From assembly GCA_036346375.1 (NCBI GenBank), contig JAYEVE010000326.1, positions 372,001 to 436,000 on the forward strand: a stretch of DNA of 64,000 nucleotides, in the 5' to 3' direction. A program made the translations under genes and the position numbers. The notes under the pieces are model-generated. The model worked only from the letters and a program-made list of their open reading frames with translations. It was not told the origin of the DNA and did not search any database. This document shows positions 1 through 9,752 of this stretch, piece by piece. Each line of letters begins with the position of its first letter. The first letter of the stretch is position 1. The stretch comes from Guadua angustifolia. Its lineage: Eukaryota > Streptophyta > Magnoliopsida > Poales > Poaceae.

Positions 1-128
1 TTCACTGCCTCGCCCAAATGCTGACACGACAAGCTTTCCCAATCACATTTCTACCGTGGCAACACAGCGCCGACCTCGACCAAGCACCTGTTGGCCACAA
101 CACCATGTTTGAGGATGAGCTTTCAGAC

Positions 129-493
129 TGTAGGAAATTCTTCAGAGAAAACAAGCAGTTCAACCTGAAAAATAGGAGAGAAGCAAAGCTACAGTAGGAC
201 AGTATTCAGAGACACGAGCAGGACAATTGCGATACGCAATACCACCCGCATCTTTTTCAGGGTTTTATTGTTAGCTTTAAATAGAATATATAAAGAGTCA
301 CAGATAGATTTGTCAAACACCAAAACTACCAAACCGAACTCTAACCGAATCAGTAACAAACTCAAATTAGTTTCCTGTTGCTTAACAGACAACAGGACAT
401 CCTGGACTCTTCAAACTGAAAGCCACCGCTAACTTCTAACAGAACTCAGACACAAACACTATTTAAATGGAAGTGCAAGATTAGTCATCAACA
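129..493 (-). repeat. Probable 3' LTR of copia relic 1
   Basis: The block lies just after the copia pol stop codon in the minus direction. It starts TGTTGATG (minus) at 493 and can be read to an end TTCCTACA at 129, giving the TG...CA ends of an LTR and a length of 365 bp. A purine-rich stretch (minus GGTGGTGATA, 494-503) sits directly before it, as a polypurine tract should. Inside, the minus strand has a TATA-like run near 280-300 and an AATAAA-like signal after it. The partner LTR is lost, so the inner boundary at 129 is a guess from the terminal dinucleotides. Confidence 0.5.
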
Positions 494-503
494 TATCACC
501 ACC

Positions 504-1943
504 CTAATCTTGATACTTCTGAAGATCCACCATGCCAATATTCTCCCTGAGGAACATGAGCCGTTGCCTTCTTAGTGGCTTTGTCAGGAGGTCAGCGACT
601 TGTTCTTTAGTTCGAATATGTCTGAGTTCCACTTCCTGCTTTTGAACACAGTCTCGGATAAAATGATGCTTTGTTTCTATATGCTTACTTCTCCCATGAT
701 AAACCGGATTCTTCACAAGATCAATCGCTGACTTGTTGTCAATCCACATTACTGACTTCACTGCTCCCGTTCCAAGTAATTCACCAAGGAGGCACCCAAG
801 CCAGATACCCTGACATGCTCCAGCACATGCAGCCACATACTCAGCCTCACATGAAGACAATGCCACTACTTTCTATTTTTGCGAAAACAAAGTTATAGGA
901 CATCCTCCCAAGAAGAACACAACTCCAGAGGTGTTTTTCCGATCATCAATATCTCCTGCCATGTCACTATCTATGAAGCCTACCAATTCTCCTAAATTCT
1001 TCCGGTCCTTCCCTTCTGTAATAGCATCCCATGTTTGCTGTTCCTCTCAGATATCTTAAAATCTATTTAAGAGCAGTCATTGATTTGTGGTGGGTGACTC
1101 CAAGTATTTGCTTAGTACTCCAACTGAATAAGTTATGTCAGGCCTTGTGTTTATCAAGTATCTGAGACTACCAATCACACTCGTATATAGTTGTGGATCA
1201 ACCGATGATGAAGCATCATATCTACTTAGTTTCAACTTTGGTTCCATGGGTATTGTGCAAGTATTGCAACCACCCATGCCATGTTTTTCAAGAATTTTTC
1301 AAACATAAGTTGACTGACTCAGCTTTATTCCGGTTGCAGTTTGCTGAACTTAAATACCGAGATAATACGATAAAAGTCCCATATCGCTCATCTCGAATAT
1401 CTTTTTCATCTACACTTTGAATTGACTTATTTCATCCACTCTTGGTCGTGAAATAATCAGATCATCTACATAAACCCCAACCACAAGAACTGATTCACAG
1501 CTTCTCCTTATATAGAGTGCATGTTCTAGAGATGATTTGTTGAAGTCAAGTGTTTCTAAACTTCTGTCCGGTTTATAGTTCCAAGCTCTAGGGGCTTGCT
1601 TCAAGCCATATAATGCCTTTTTCAGCTTGAGCACTTTCCCTTCTCTGCCTTTAACTTCAAAACCTTGAGGAGGCTCCACATAAACTTCTTCCTCCAAATC
1701 TCCATTCAAGAAGGCTGATTTCACATCTAAATGATGCACTTCCCACCCCTTTTGAGCTGCTAGAGCAAGAAGAAGTCTAATGGTTTCTAATCTTGCAACA
1801 GGAGCAAATACCTCATTGTAATCTATCCCTTTTCTTTGGACATACCCTTTTGCAACTAGCCTGTCTTTATGCTTTGCAATTTTCCCATCTGGTATTTTCT
1901 TGAGCTTGAAGATCCATTTGAGTCCAATTGCCTTGACTCCTTT
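504..1943 (-). pseudogene. Copia relic 1: reverse transcriptase and RNase H part of pol
   Basis: This is the C-terminal half of a Ty1/copia polyprotein. Reading down the minus strand one sees the RT entry (LKWIFKLKKIPDGKIAKHKD), HHLDVKSAFLNGDLEEEVYV, the ALYGLKQAPRAW block, the catalytic VYVDDLII motif near 1455-1480, then SLRYLINTRPDITYSVGVLS. It ends with RNase H: DRKNTSGVVFFLGG, ALSSCEAEYVAA, DNKSAIDLVKNPVYHGRSKH and LLTKPL before the stop at 504. Several frameshifts and stops interrupt it (around 900, 1070, 1280-1400), so it cannot make a working protein. Gag, protease and integrase are absent: homology stops abruptly near 1943, where a CACTA fragment begins. Confidence 0.9.
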
Positions 1944-2233
1944 CCGGTAGCTCTAAGAATACGTTTATGGCAGCAAACACACTTAGTGCAAGGACACAGA
2001 GATTTCCCTTCAACAGAAGTATTGGCCAATGAAAAGGCATGATCTAAAAATTTCTCTAAGCCCTCTGTCCAAGTGGGGGTTATAAATTTGCCTTTTCTTT
2101 CAGTGTACATCCAACTACGGTTTTCCTCCATCGGTTTATTGCCTAATCTTGCAACACAATGAAACTTATACATATTAGTTTTTGGAGAAGCAAAGTGTGC
2201 AGAGGAAATAAAAAACTTGTTGATAGGGCCCAA
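1944..2233 (-). pseudogene. Fragment of CACTA (En/Spm) transposase-associated domain
   Basis: The minus strand encodes an N-terminal piece resembling the plant transposase-associated domain found upstream of TNP2-type CACTA transposases: NRSWMYTERK, a central FLDHAFSLAN, and the Cys-rich end GKSLCPCTKCVCCHK (CPCxxC plus CC). The domain is normally about 75 residues and is followed by the TNP2 catalytic region, which is missing. The open frame continues past 1944 only as an out-of-frame reading of copia sequence, so the apparent 125-residue protein is a chimera made by a breakpoint. A CACTA piece is likely on motif pattern; the exact family is not identified. Confidence 0.65.
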
Positions 2234-2684
2234 GCACCCCTCAAAACCTCACGCTCGAGCAACACTAATTATATAAATATATAGCCATATACACACATAT
2301 GTACAAGAGATTACAGACATGCTTCATTGCCTAAATAAAGCAATGGTATACTTGGAGATTAAAGACATAATTCATTAACTACATTTCAGAAATATGTCAT
2401 TTTAGTTTACATCAGAAATCTACGGATAGAAGGTTTCTTTCCATGGAAGAAATTCTACATGAAGACTTAAAATCATCCATGTACTTAATGTCAGGAATTA
2501 CTATTTTTTGTTTATCCCAACATAAATTTAATTTGGACTCAAAAATTTTTAATGGGGTTGTGCTAAATTGAGAACTAACTTCACAACTTTTTTAAGGAAT
2601 CATGGTGTTGTGATGCTGATTTGGTGCTCAAATGTACGCTCGAACTCACAGCGAACAGACTGTCACTAATAAAATTTCCCCGAG
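2234..2684. other. AT-rich spacer, no gene seen
   Basis: About 450 bp of AT-rich sequence with short runs of ATAT near 2262-2300. No coding pattern, terminal repeats or RNA gene were recognised. Confidence 0.5.
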
Positions 2685-2697
2685 AAACATGATATTT

Positions 2698-3875
2698 TTT
2701 TAGATGAAGGAAGATTTTATTAATTTCAAGAACATTACATCAAGATGATACAAGTCCTTAAAATTTCTCCCGGTCTCTGCTTAACAAGAAGCACACAGCC
2801 CTTAAACAAAACAAAAAAGAAAAAAGAGAAGCCTTGATTGCTACTACTGGATCGCAGAGCTCTCCCCTTTTCATTGAATTGCTTAGTGAAAACATCATCG
2901 AAATCTTCTCCGTAAGCAATCCGTGACCCTGGATTTCCAACATTCAGGCACCACCACCAAGAACACCGCGGCTATTTGAATCATTGCACCCCCAAAATCT
3001 TGAACGCGATCACGGACTCCATATCGTCCATGACCACCAACTTGAAATCTTGGGGGACGAAGACCACCACGAGCAAGACGAAGTGGACCACCATAGCTGT
3101 GACCATTAAATCGATCGCCACCAGCAGCCGCCGTTCGCCCGCCATGACTGCTTTAAATTGATTCTTAAAGCATCGTCGCCCAATATCCTGCGCATCCGGT
3201 TGCACATCGCCGAGATTGGACTCAGGAACAAAGCTAGCATTGTTGCAAGAGGACTGGAATGAGCATGACCACCATGGCGTCGCCTCATCTAGATCCTTCC
3301 CCTCTCCCCCCAATTGGAAGAAACCATCCGATCTTGCCCGATTCGCACAACCCGCCCAACATGGAGCCAGCCGCCGCCTCAGCCGCCATCGCTGGCGGCC
3401 GCGACGCCTCACAGAGAGAGAGATAGATCCACCGCCACCGATCCGCTATTGCGATCGGCCGCCGATACATGGGCGAGAAGATCATGCATTGAGACTTCAA
3501 GGAGCTAGAGATAATACTCGCATCCTTTGACATTTTTCGTCATTACCCTTAGAGCGAACCCTCGTCTTCAGACCGCCGCTTCCTCGGCAAGCTGCGCCAC
3601 AATTTGCAGCTTTGCACGATCGGATCGCCAATCTAGACATTGCTGAAGAACAATAATTCCCCTTCAAGCCGGCCGGGATCACCGCATCCACGAGCGACAC
3701 TGGAGACGGACTCACGATCTCTACCATGGAAGGCACCAAGCGTGACGCGGCGCAGGAGAGAATCCACGACCTCCCCCGCACCGCGCTCATTCCATCGCAA
3801 GAGAACGTCGATGGGAGGGAGTTTTCGCTAGCTACGTACGTGTAGATAGGTGTACGTACGTGTAGATAGGTGTAC
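2698..3875 (-). mobile_element. Poly(A)-tailed retroposon of unrecognised family, 13-bp target duplication
   Basis: A 13-bp direct repeat, AAACATGATATTT, lies at 2685-2697 and again at 3876-3888. Between them the minus strand reads like a transcript: a 5' end with a short repeat, a GC-rich body, then a 3' end with TAATAAA near 2712-2720 and a run of A's adjoining the left duplication (T's on the plus strand, about 2694-2701). This is the signature of L1-type target-primed insertion of a polyadenylated RNA. The body has overlapping minus frames (3497-3940, 3285-3533, 2981-3412). The last encodes a Leu/Val-rich stretch (VHFVLLVVVFVPQ) and no domain I know. It could be a processed pseudogene of an unidentified gene or a non-autonomous LINE. 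Confidence 0.65.
3833..3872. repeat. Two tandem copies of a 20-bp unit
   Basis: The unit TACGTACGTGTAGATAGGTG occurs twice in direct succession with no mismatch. It is the first transcribed part (minus) of the retroposon at 2698-3875, so it may have been a promoter-proximal or 5' UTR repeat of its source. Confidence 0.9.
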
Positions 3876-3888
3876 AAACATGATATTT

Positions 3889-4480
3889 GGGGGAGCAGAG
3901 AAGTTGCTATTTTAGCTAATTCAAGTCCCAGTCTTAGCATATTGAAGATTTGAACCTATCTAGCAATGGTTAATTGAGCAGTGCATATACAAATTGGTTT
4001 CACCATTAGCGCTTGTACAGTATTACGGCCTTGTAACACTTGAAGAATCCTCAATCTTCACTAATGTTTTCCAATCAGACAATGCAAGTAATGATGGTAA
4101 AGAGGTACTTCAAATCTCAAGAGACAAGATTGGGGAGAAGAAGCAACCTCAACTCCTCAAGGCTCAAGCATCAAGCACTCAAGCAATCTCCAGGCGGCGG
4201 CACGGCGGCGGCCGACGGGCACCGATCACGGGCGGGGGTGGCGTCTGGGGCTGAGGAGACGGCCAGCGGCCCTCCAGTGTGGGCGGCGGCGGATTCGGCA
4301 CCGGGGCCGGAGGGCGGTGACAGGCCGCCTCGCCGGCGGGAGTGGCGTCTTGGGATCGGGAGTAGGACGACGTGGCCCTCGGCGGGCGTCGGTCGGCACC
4401 GGCACGGTGCCGGGTGGGGAGCGCCGCTGCGTGGGGGGCGGCGATGGGGAGGGCGGCGGCGAGCTCGCGGATCTCTCGCT
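3889..4480. other. Spacer grading into a GC-rich block, no gene supported
   Basis: The first 300 bp are AT-rich without recognisable features. From about 4190 the sequence becomes very rich in CGG/GGC triplets. Long open frames occur here on both strands because stop codons are rare in such DNA; they share no motif with a known family and I do not call them genes. Confidence 0.5.
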
Positions 4481-4745
4481 GTTATAATCTCTGCCGAGAT
4501 GGTCCATCGCCGCGTGGGCAGTCTGCGATCGCGGGCCCACGCGGCAAATGATCGTCTGACGGCAGACGGCGACGGCAGAGGATACGCTTCGGCGGCGACA
4601 AGGACGGAAGGCGCTGGGGCCGAGCCAGAGAGAGGGGCGGTCCACAGGAGGATAAGATCGATAATGTCTGCCGTTGGGCCACTGACGTGTGGGCCCCGCG
4701 CGCGTCGGGCCCATGCGTCAGTGACCCAACGGCAGACATTATAAC
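4481..4745. mobile_element. Foldback MITE-like element with palindromic core
   Basis: Left end GTTATAATCTCTGCCG (4481) and right end CGGCAGACATTATAAC (ending 4745) are inverted copies, with two mismatches over about 19 bp. Inside the right half lies a second, longer inverted repeat: arms 4661-4697 and 4707-4742, starting ATAATGTCTGCCGTTGGG, with GGGCCC at the inner ends and a loop of about 10 bp. A third, weaker pair (GCCGCGTGGGC / GCCCACGCGGC) sits at 4508-4555. No clear target duplication was seen, so superfamily is open. Confidence 0.55.
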
Positions 4746-5021
4746 GGCAGTGAATCTGCGTGCTCTCGTAAGGTGCTTGATTTGTGAACTTTACAGACGA
4801 TTAAATTTCAGTATATGGTACGCATATAAGAAAGACTTAGGTATATCGGTTAATAGAATGACACTACTTATGCAATAAAATGTATTGTGTTAGTAAAAAA
4901 ATTAATGTCAATAAATAGGAGCAACTACAGGGCTATACATGTGTGGTACAAATCTTTTTTCCACTTGAAAGAAACATTAATTCAGCAAAGAAGGGCATTA
5001 TCCTATTTGGCTGCCTACCAT

Positions 5022-5775
5022 TAGGGGTGAAACTGAGTCGGATACGGGCGGATATTGCTTGTCTCGTATCGTAACTCATATTTTTTTCGGGATTCGGAGT
5101 CGGATACGGATGTCCCGGATACGGATACGAATTCGAATTATTCGGGATTCGGATACGGAGCGGATACCTGACGGATTCGGATCGGGATCGGATATCATAA
5201 TCAGATAGTAGTATAGTACATAATTGTGTACGTAAAAAAATGAATGAAGCATTAACCTTACAACATTAGCTTCAAGTCATAATTATTTCAATGTAGGATA
5301 GTAGTATAGTTAGAGGTGCAATTTAGTGACTCAACTAATTCCAGTAATTTGAATAGAAAAGAAGTTTATCAAATAAGTTGAACAAATTAATTTAGGTAAA
5401 AGCATTATGTCATCACTCTATTTGTTTGTTGATAGATTTGTTGAAGTTCACGCTTAATAACAAAGTAGTGTTTTTAGTGCCGTAATCAAATAACTATTCT
5501 ATCTATCCAATAATGAACCAAATTAATGGAAGAATAACTGATTTTATCCGGATATCGGCCTAATATTTACCGGATATCGGGTCGGATATTGCTTTTCCCA
5601 TATCCTAACCCATATTACATGAGATTTTTCGGATACGGATCGGATATTGCTCTTCCCATATCCTAACCCATATTACATCGGATTTTCCGGATACGGATAC
5701 GGATAACATCGGTACGGATTTTAAACGGGTCGAGATCGGATCGGGCGGATATTTCCTGTCCTGTATTCACCCCTA
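5022..5775. mobile_element. Non-autonomous hAT element, 754 bp, perfect 8-bp target duplication
   Basis: The element begins TAGGGGTGAA and ends with its inverse TTCACCCCTA, the terminal sequence typical of plant hAT (Ac/Ds-like) elements. It is flanked on both sides by the identical octamer CCTACCAT (5014-5021 and 5776-5783), the 8-bp duplication expected for hAT. The interior has no coding potential and is crowded with CGGATAC/GGATATC motifs. Ends and duplication being intact suggests a fairly recent insertion. Confidence 0.9.
5583..5698. repeat. 58-bp tandem duplication inside the hAT element
   Basis: Two adjacent units beginning CGGATATTGCT, both containing CCCATATCCTAACCCATATTAC and ending in GGATACGGAT, differ at only a few bases. 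Such subterminal repeats often serve as transposase binding sites in hAT elements, but that role is only inferred here. Confidence 0.85.
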
Positions 5776-5890
5776 CCTACCATGATATCCATCAACTGCG
5801 CAATGAATAGTACGCTACGCACTCCTCAAATGCTGCTCTATAAGGTACTAGGAATCGGCCTTCACATTCATGTGGTCATAGCGTCCATTA

Positions 5891-6245
5891 GGGTAGTCCC
5901 AACCCATGGTTTCCATGGGCAGTGTCTAAAGGATAGAGAGCAATAAACCAATGTATAGTTTCCCAACCCATGGTTTCCATAAGCAGTGTCTAGAGAAGAG
6001 AGAGAGCAATAAACCAATGCATGCACCACAAACACACCTTGGTCAGCACGCAGAAACGTCCAACCCCGATTTTGCTCGTTTCTTGCGTCTTGATGCCCGC
6101 GTCGACCCAGTTTCTTGCATGAGACACGGTTTCTTCGTTTTTCCTTCTCTCTCTTCCTTAATTCCTATGCCACATCAGATTTTTGCTTAGTTGGCAGCGT
6201 AATTAATTCTATGGATACCAGCTGAGGTGAAGGGTGGGACTGCCC
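5891..6245. mobile_element. Tourist-like (PIF/Harbinger) MITE, 355 bp
   Basis: Termini GGGTAGTCCCAACCC and GGGTGGGACTGCCC are inverted repeats (GGGYAGTCCCA core), and both sides are flanked by TTA (5888-5890, 6246-6248), the target duplication of PIF/Harbinger elements. Inside, a block starting CCCAACCCATGGTTTCCAT is present twice, about 66 bp apart (from about 5899 and 5965). The short open frame across it is not a gene. Confidence 0.75.
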
Positions 6246-6639
6246 TTAACCTGCTAAACAACATAAGCATCAACGAAACATAGAAGCATTAAGGGGCAGG
6301 CGTGTATGCAAATTAATGATCCCAACTAAATCAGTTGTATATATGTTGATCAATATCTTATTCTAGTCCAAACTGTTGAGCTAATTGCGTACTGCAGCCT
6401 ACAAGAGGGAAAATATATCTTTGTTGCGATCGTACCTACCACATTTACATCATTAGAAATACAGAGAATTGTTCTACCTCCAACTGTTGTGCAAAGGTGG
6501 CGAAAGCGTACAACTTTGCACATGCCAGATTAAAATTTTTCTTATTGCCATATTTAGTATATGACCAAAATATTTTTTATAATTCACCAGTCAAACATAA
6601 AAAACTTCTTGAAAAAGGTAAAACGTAGATCCTCGTCGA

Positions 6640-7169
6640 TAATTGCTTACAATGACCGTGTGTAAGCTTTCCACCCATGGTAAATTTTGTACCTCGTCGG
6701 TAAATGCTAATATTGGCCGAGTGTAAAATATCCACCCATGGTAAATTCTTTACCCTGTCGGCAAAGGCTTGCCCTTGCCGAGTGTTTTATTTGCACCCTC
6801 GGTAAATGTGTTCCCCGTTGGTCATTTCATGCAATGGCTGAGTGTAAGATTTCTACACATGGTAAATTTTGTACCCCGTCAGCAAATTCTTACATTGGTC
6901 GAGTGTAAAATATCCACCCATGGTAAATTCTTTACCCTGTCAGCAAAGGCTTGTCCTTGCCGAGTGTTTTATTTGCACCCTCGGTAAATGTGTTCCCCGT
7001 TGGTCATTTCATGCAATGCCCGAGTGTAAGATTTCTACACATGGTAAATTGTGTACCCCGTCGGCAAATTCTTACATTGGCTGAGTGTAAAATATCTACC
7101 CATGGTAAATTCTTTAACCCGTCAGTAAATGCTTGGCCTGGCCGAGTGTTTTATTTACCCCTCGGTAAA
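6640..7169. repeat. CACTA subterminal repeat array with 182-bp higher-order unit
   Basis: Variants of CCGAGTGTAAAATATC and CCCTCGGTAAATG alternate roughly every 55-65 bp. On top of this, a 182-bp block recurs with few changes: CCACCCATGGTAAATTC starts at 6732 and again at 6914, and a partial third copy follows near 7095. In CACTA elements such motifs are the sites where the accessory transposon protein binds. Three overlapping reading frames of similar sequence come from the repeat, not from genes. Confidence 0.8.
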
Positions 7170-9752
7170 TGTCTTGTGGCGACCCCCACTTTCAGCATAC
7201 AATGTGAAAATGGAAATCTCATGTGCATACAGTGCTAGTCCCATGATCAGTAGCTAGCACGCACATTTACAACAATTGATATCACGTCCATACTCTTTAT
7301 TACAAATAATAATGGTAATTTATATAATAAAGTCTTACAATTCAGAGTGATGCAGCGGAAAGAAACAATGGTCTTGTAGTGTGCCCATCCAATCCCTCAG
7401 GCAACTGACAAGGCATAATCCCTAGAAAACTCGTTAACATTCCCGAATCCTCGTCAAATAAGTTTCACGAGCTATTCGATTCTTCACCTAAAAACAACGA
7501 ATAAGCAAGGGTGAGTACTTTCACTCTGCAAGACTTTTGCAAAGCCTATAATATATGCAGGCCATTTCAAAGGTAAGGCTTCTACAGTTAATTTGCATAA
7601 AGCCAATTTAAATTGTAAAACAAGTAGTAATTGCAAAACGGAATTCATAAAAGCAATTGACTATTACGAAAGTAATAAACAAGTAAAGTATAAGTAATAA
7701 CTCACAGTCCTCCACGACGTGAGCATCGAGTCGTCCATTGCCAACACATGGCTCAAATCGAGACAAATACTTTTCCAACAAATATTTCCATATTCATCCT
7801 GTTTTGCAAAATATTAAAATCGCTAACCATGTGATGACTTTACCAAGTGCACATAACCGCGGGCACGGCTAATCGATTAGATTTACGCTCTGCAGAGGTG
7901 TACAGCTTTACCCACAAGATATGACTTAACTTTTTTTGTAGATCATTAGCACACTTCCTTTGGTGTGCCGCAGAGAGTCATGACATAACCGTTACATTAC
8001 TTAACCCTAACTTTGCACCAGCCTGGTGACGACAAACCCTTTAATATAGCGGTAGAAGATATTTGTACACTCGGTACGACAAATGGTTAGACACCCCATT
8101 GTCCCACTTCTCCCCATATTAAGGCGTACACCGTTATATTGGCAAGCGTTGCTCCCATCACCGTGGTGTGGGCGCCCCTTCGAGCAATCCATCATGGAAC
8201 AGCTCGTACTACTACAGCCCCCCATAGTGCAAAGCTAGATTTAAATAACTTAATAGGTTAAGGCTGTCCCATACCAGCACTTGTGGTTGTACGAGTTTCT
8301 TGGTTCGGAAACAACTCATAGCTCGGTCCTTAAACTGACACGGGCAATAGTCTCCCCTTACACTACGTGCAAGTCCATGCACCTCCGGCTATTGCCAATA
8401 ATTACTCGCATCAAAAATATAGTTTTATTTTCATTTTTAACAAAAATACCAATGATCATCATCATGTCTCAATATTTCCAAGTTTCATCTGATCAATATT
8501 TCCAATTGATTTATCCCAAGTCTAAAGCATGGCTAAGCATGATTATTAATCATCGCATATGTCCAAATTGACATTAGATATTGTCTAACATTAATTCTAG
8601 GGTTGTCAAGGTTCACATGTCAACACTAAAGGAACTTCTAAGATAGCAGGTATATCTACCAGTACCCACAAAGTAGCAGAGTTTAATGAATGTATGCATG
8701 CAATAAAAACATTTAATGAAAACATTTATAAAACTGGGATCAACATGGTCAAAGGGGGTGCTTACCTTGCTTATTTGCTGCTTACGACGAAGTCGAGGTT
8801 GCGACTGATGAAGGAGATAATGCTATCGGAGATGTCGAGTTCTACACGTCGATCAACGAAAATATAGCAAATAATAAACTTCAATAAGGAAAAAAGAAAA
8901 TAGATAGTAAGAACAAATAAAACTTCACAAGAAACAGGGATAGCTCTTTATGAATTTATTAATCTTATTTTACGAATTCAAGATGCAAAAATTGTTTGGG
9001 TTAATATAATTAAATATTCGTTTACCTGTTGTATGATGTATATATATGAATAGCATTCATTTTTTTAATTAACTTTGCATATGAATTAGTTTTGAATATG
9101 TTGAATTTGTTATGTTAAGTTACTAATTATGCATATTCGTGGTTTTAAGAAGATTTCAATGATACAAATAACTTCACTACAGACTTTTTCATTATTATCG
9201 AGTTTTTTTATTCAATTTATCAAGTTCAAGGTTCATAATACTTTAGATTATTCTACTAACGAAATCTATATGCAATACATAATGAAATACGATTATTTTC
9301 TTCGTATTATGGTAGTACATACTTTGAAGAGCATTTCTATGTTAGTTTCATAAACTTTAGGATTTTGATGAGATATTATATTCATCACCGAAAAGGCTTA
9401 AATGATCACAATTTGTTTACTCATTTTTCGGATTACCAAAATGTGGACACTTAGGGTTATTAAGCTATCAAGATTAATTTGCAATTCATGGTGAAGCGAG
9501 ATTCTTTCTTCGGATTACAGTAGTTTGAACCTTGTAAAGTGTTTCTAAACTAGTTTTACTGACTTTAGCGTTTAGACGAGTTATTTTGTTGATTGATGAA
9601 ATAGTATAAATGTTTACAACGTTAACCTTAAATCGGCCAAGTTACATTTTAAGTTTGCAGCTACGTTCAACATGATTTCTTATTCATTTTTCGGGTATTA
9701 GTGGAGGATAGCTCTAGGAGTGTTTTAAAGCTAATTTCATTATATTTGCATT

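Noticed and set aside
4040..4744. 234-codon plus frame and 162-codon minus frame
   Set aside because: Produced by CGG-rich sequence and by the palindromic element at 4481-4745.
6640..7169. CRISPR-like array
   Set aside because: The repeats have no unique spacers of constant size and are CACTA subterminal motifs; the genome is a plant nuclear one.
6769..7238. Three overlapping, similar plus frames
   Set aside because: Artefact of the 182-bp CACTA repeat.
8281..8571. A 96-codon plus frame repeated at 54893-55183 with the same length
   Set aside because: It is antisense to the LTR direction, most visible differences change amino acids, the third copy is broken by an insert and the plus-orientation LTR does not keep it. 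It looks like shared repeat sequence, not a gene.
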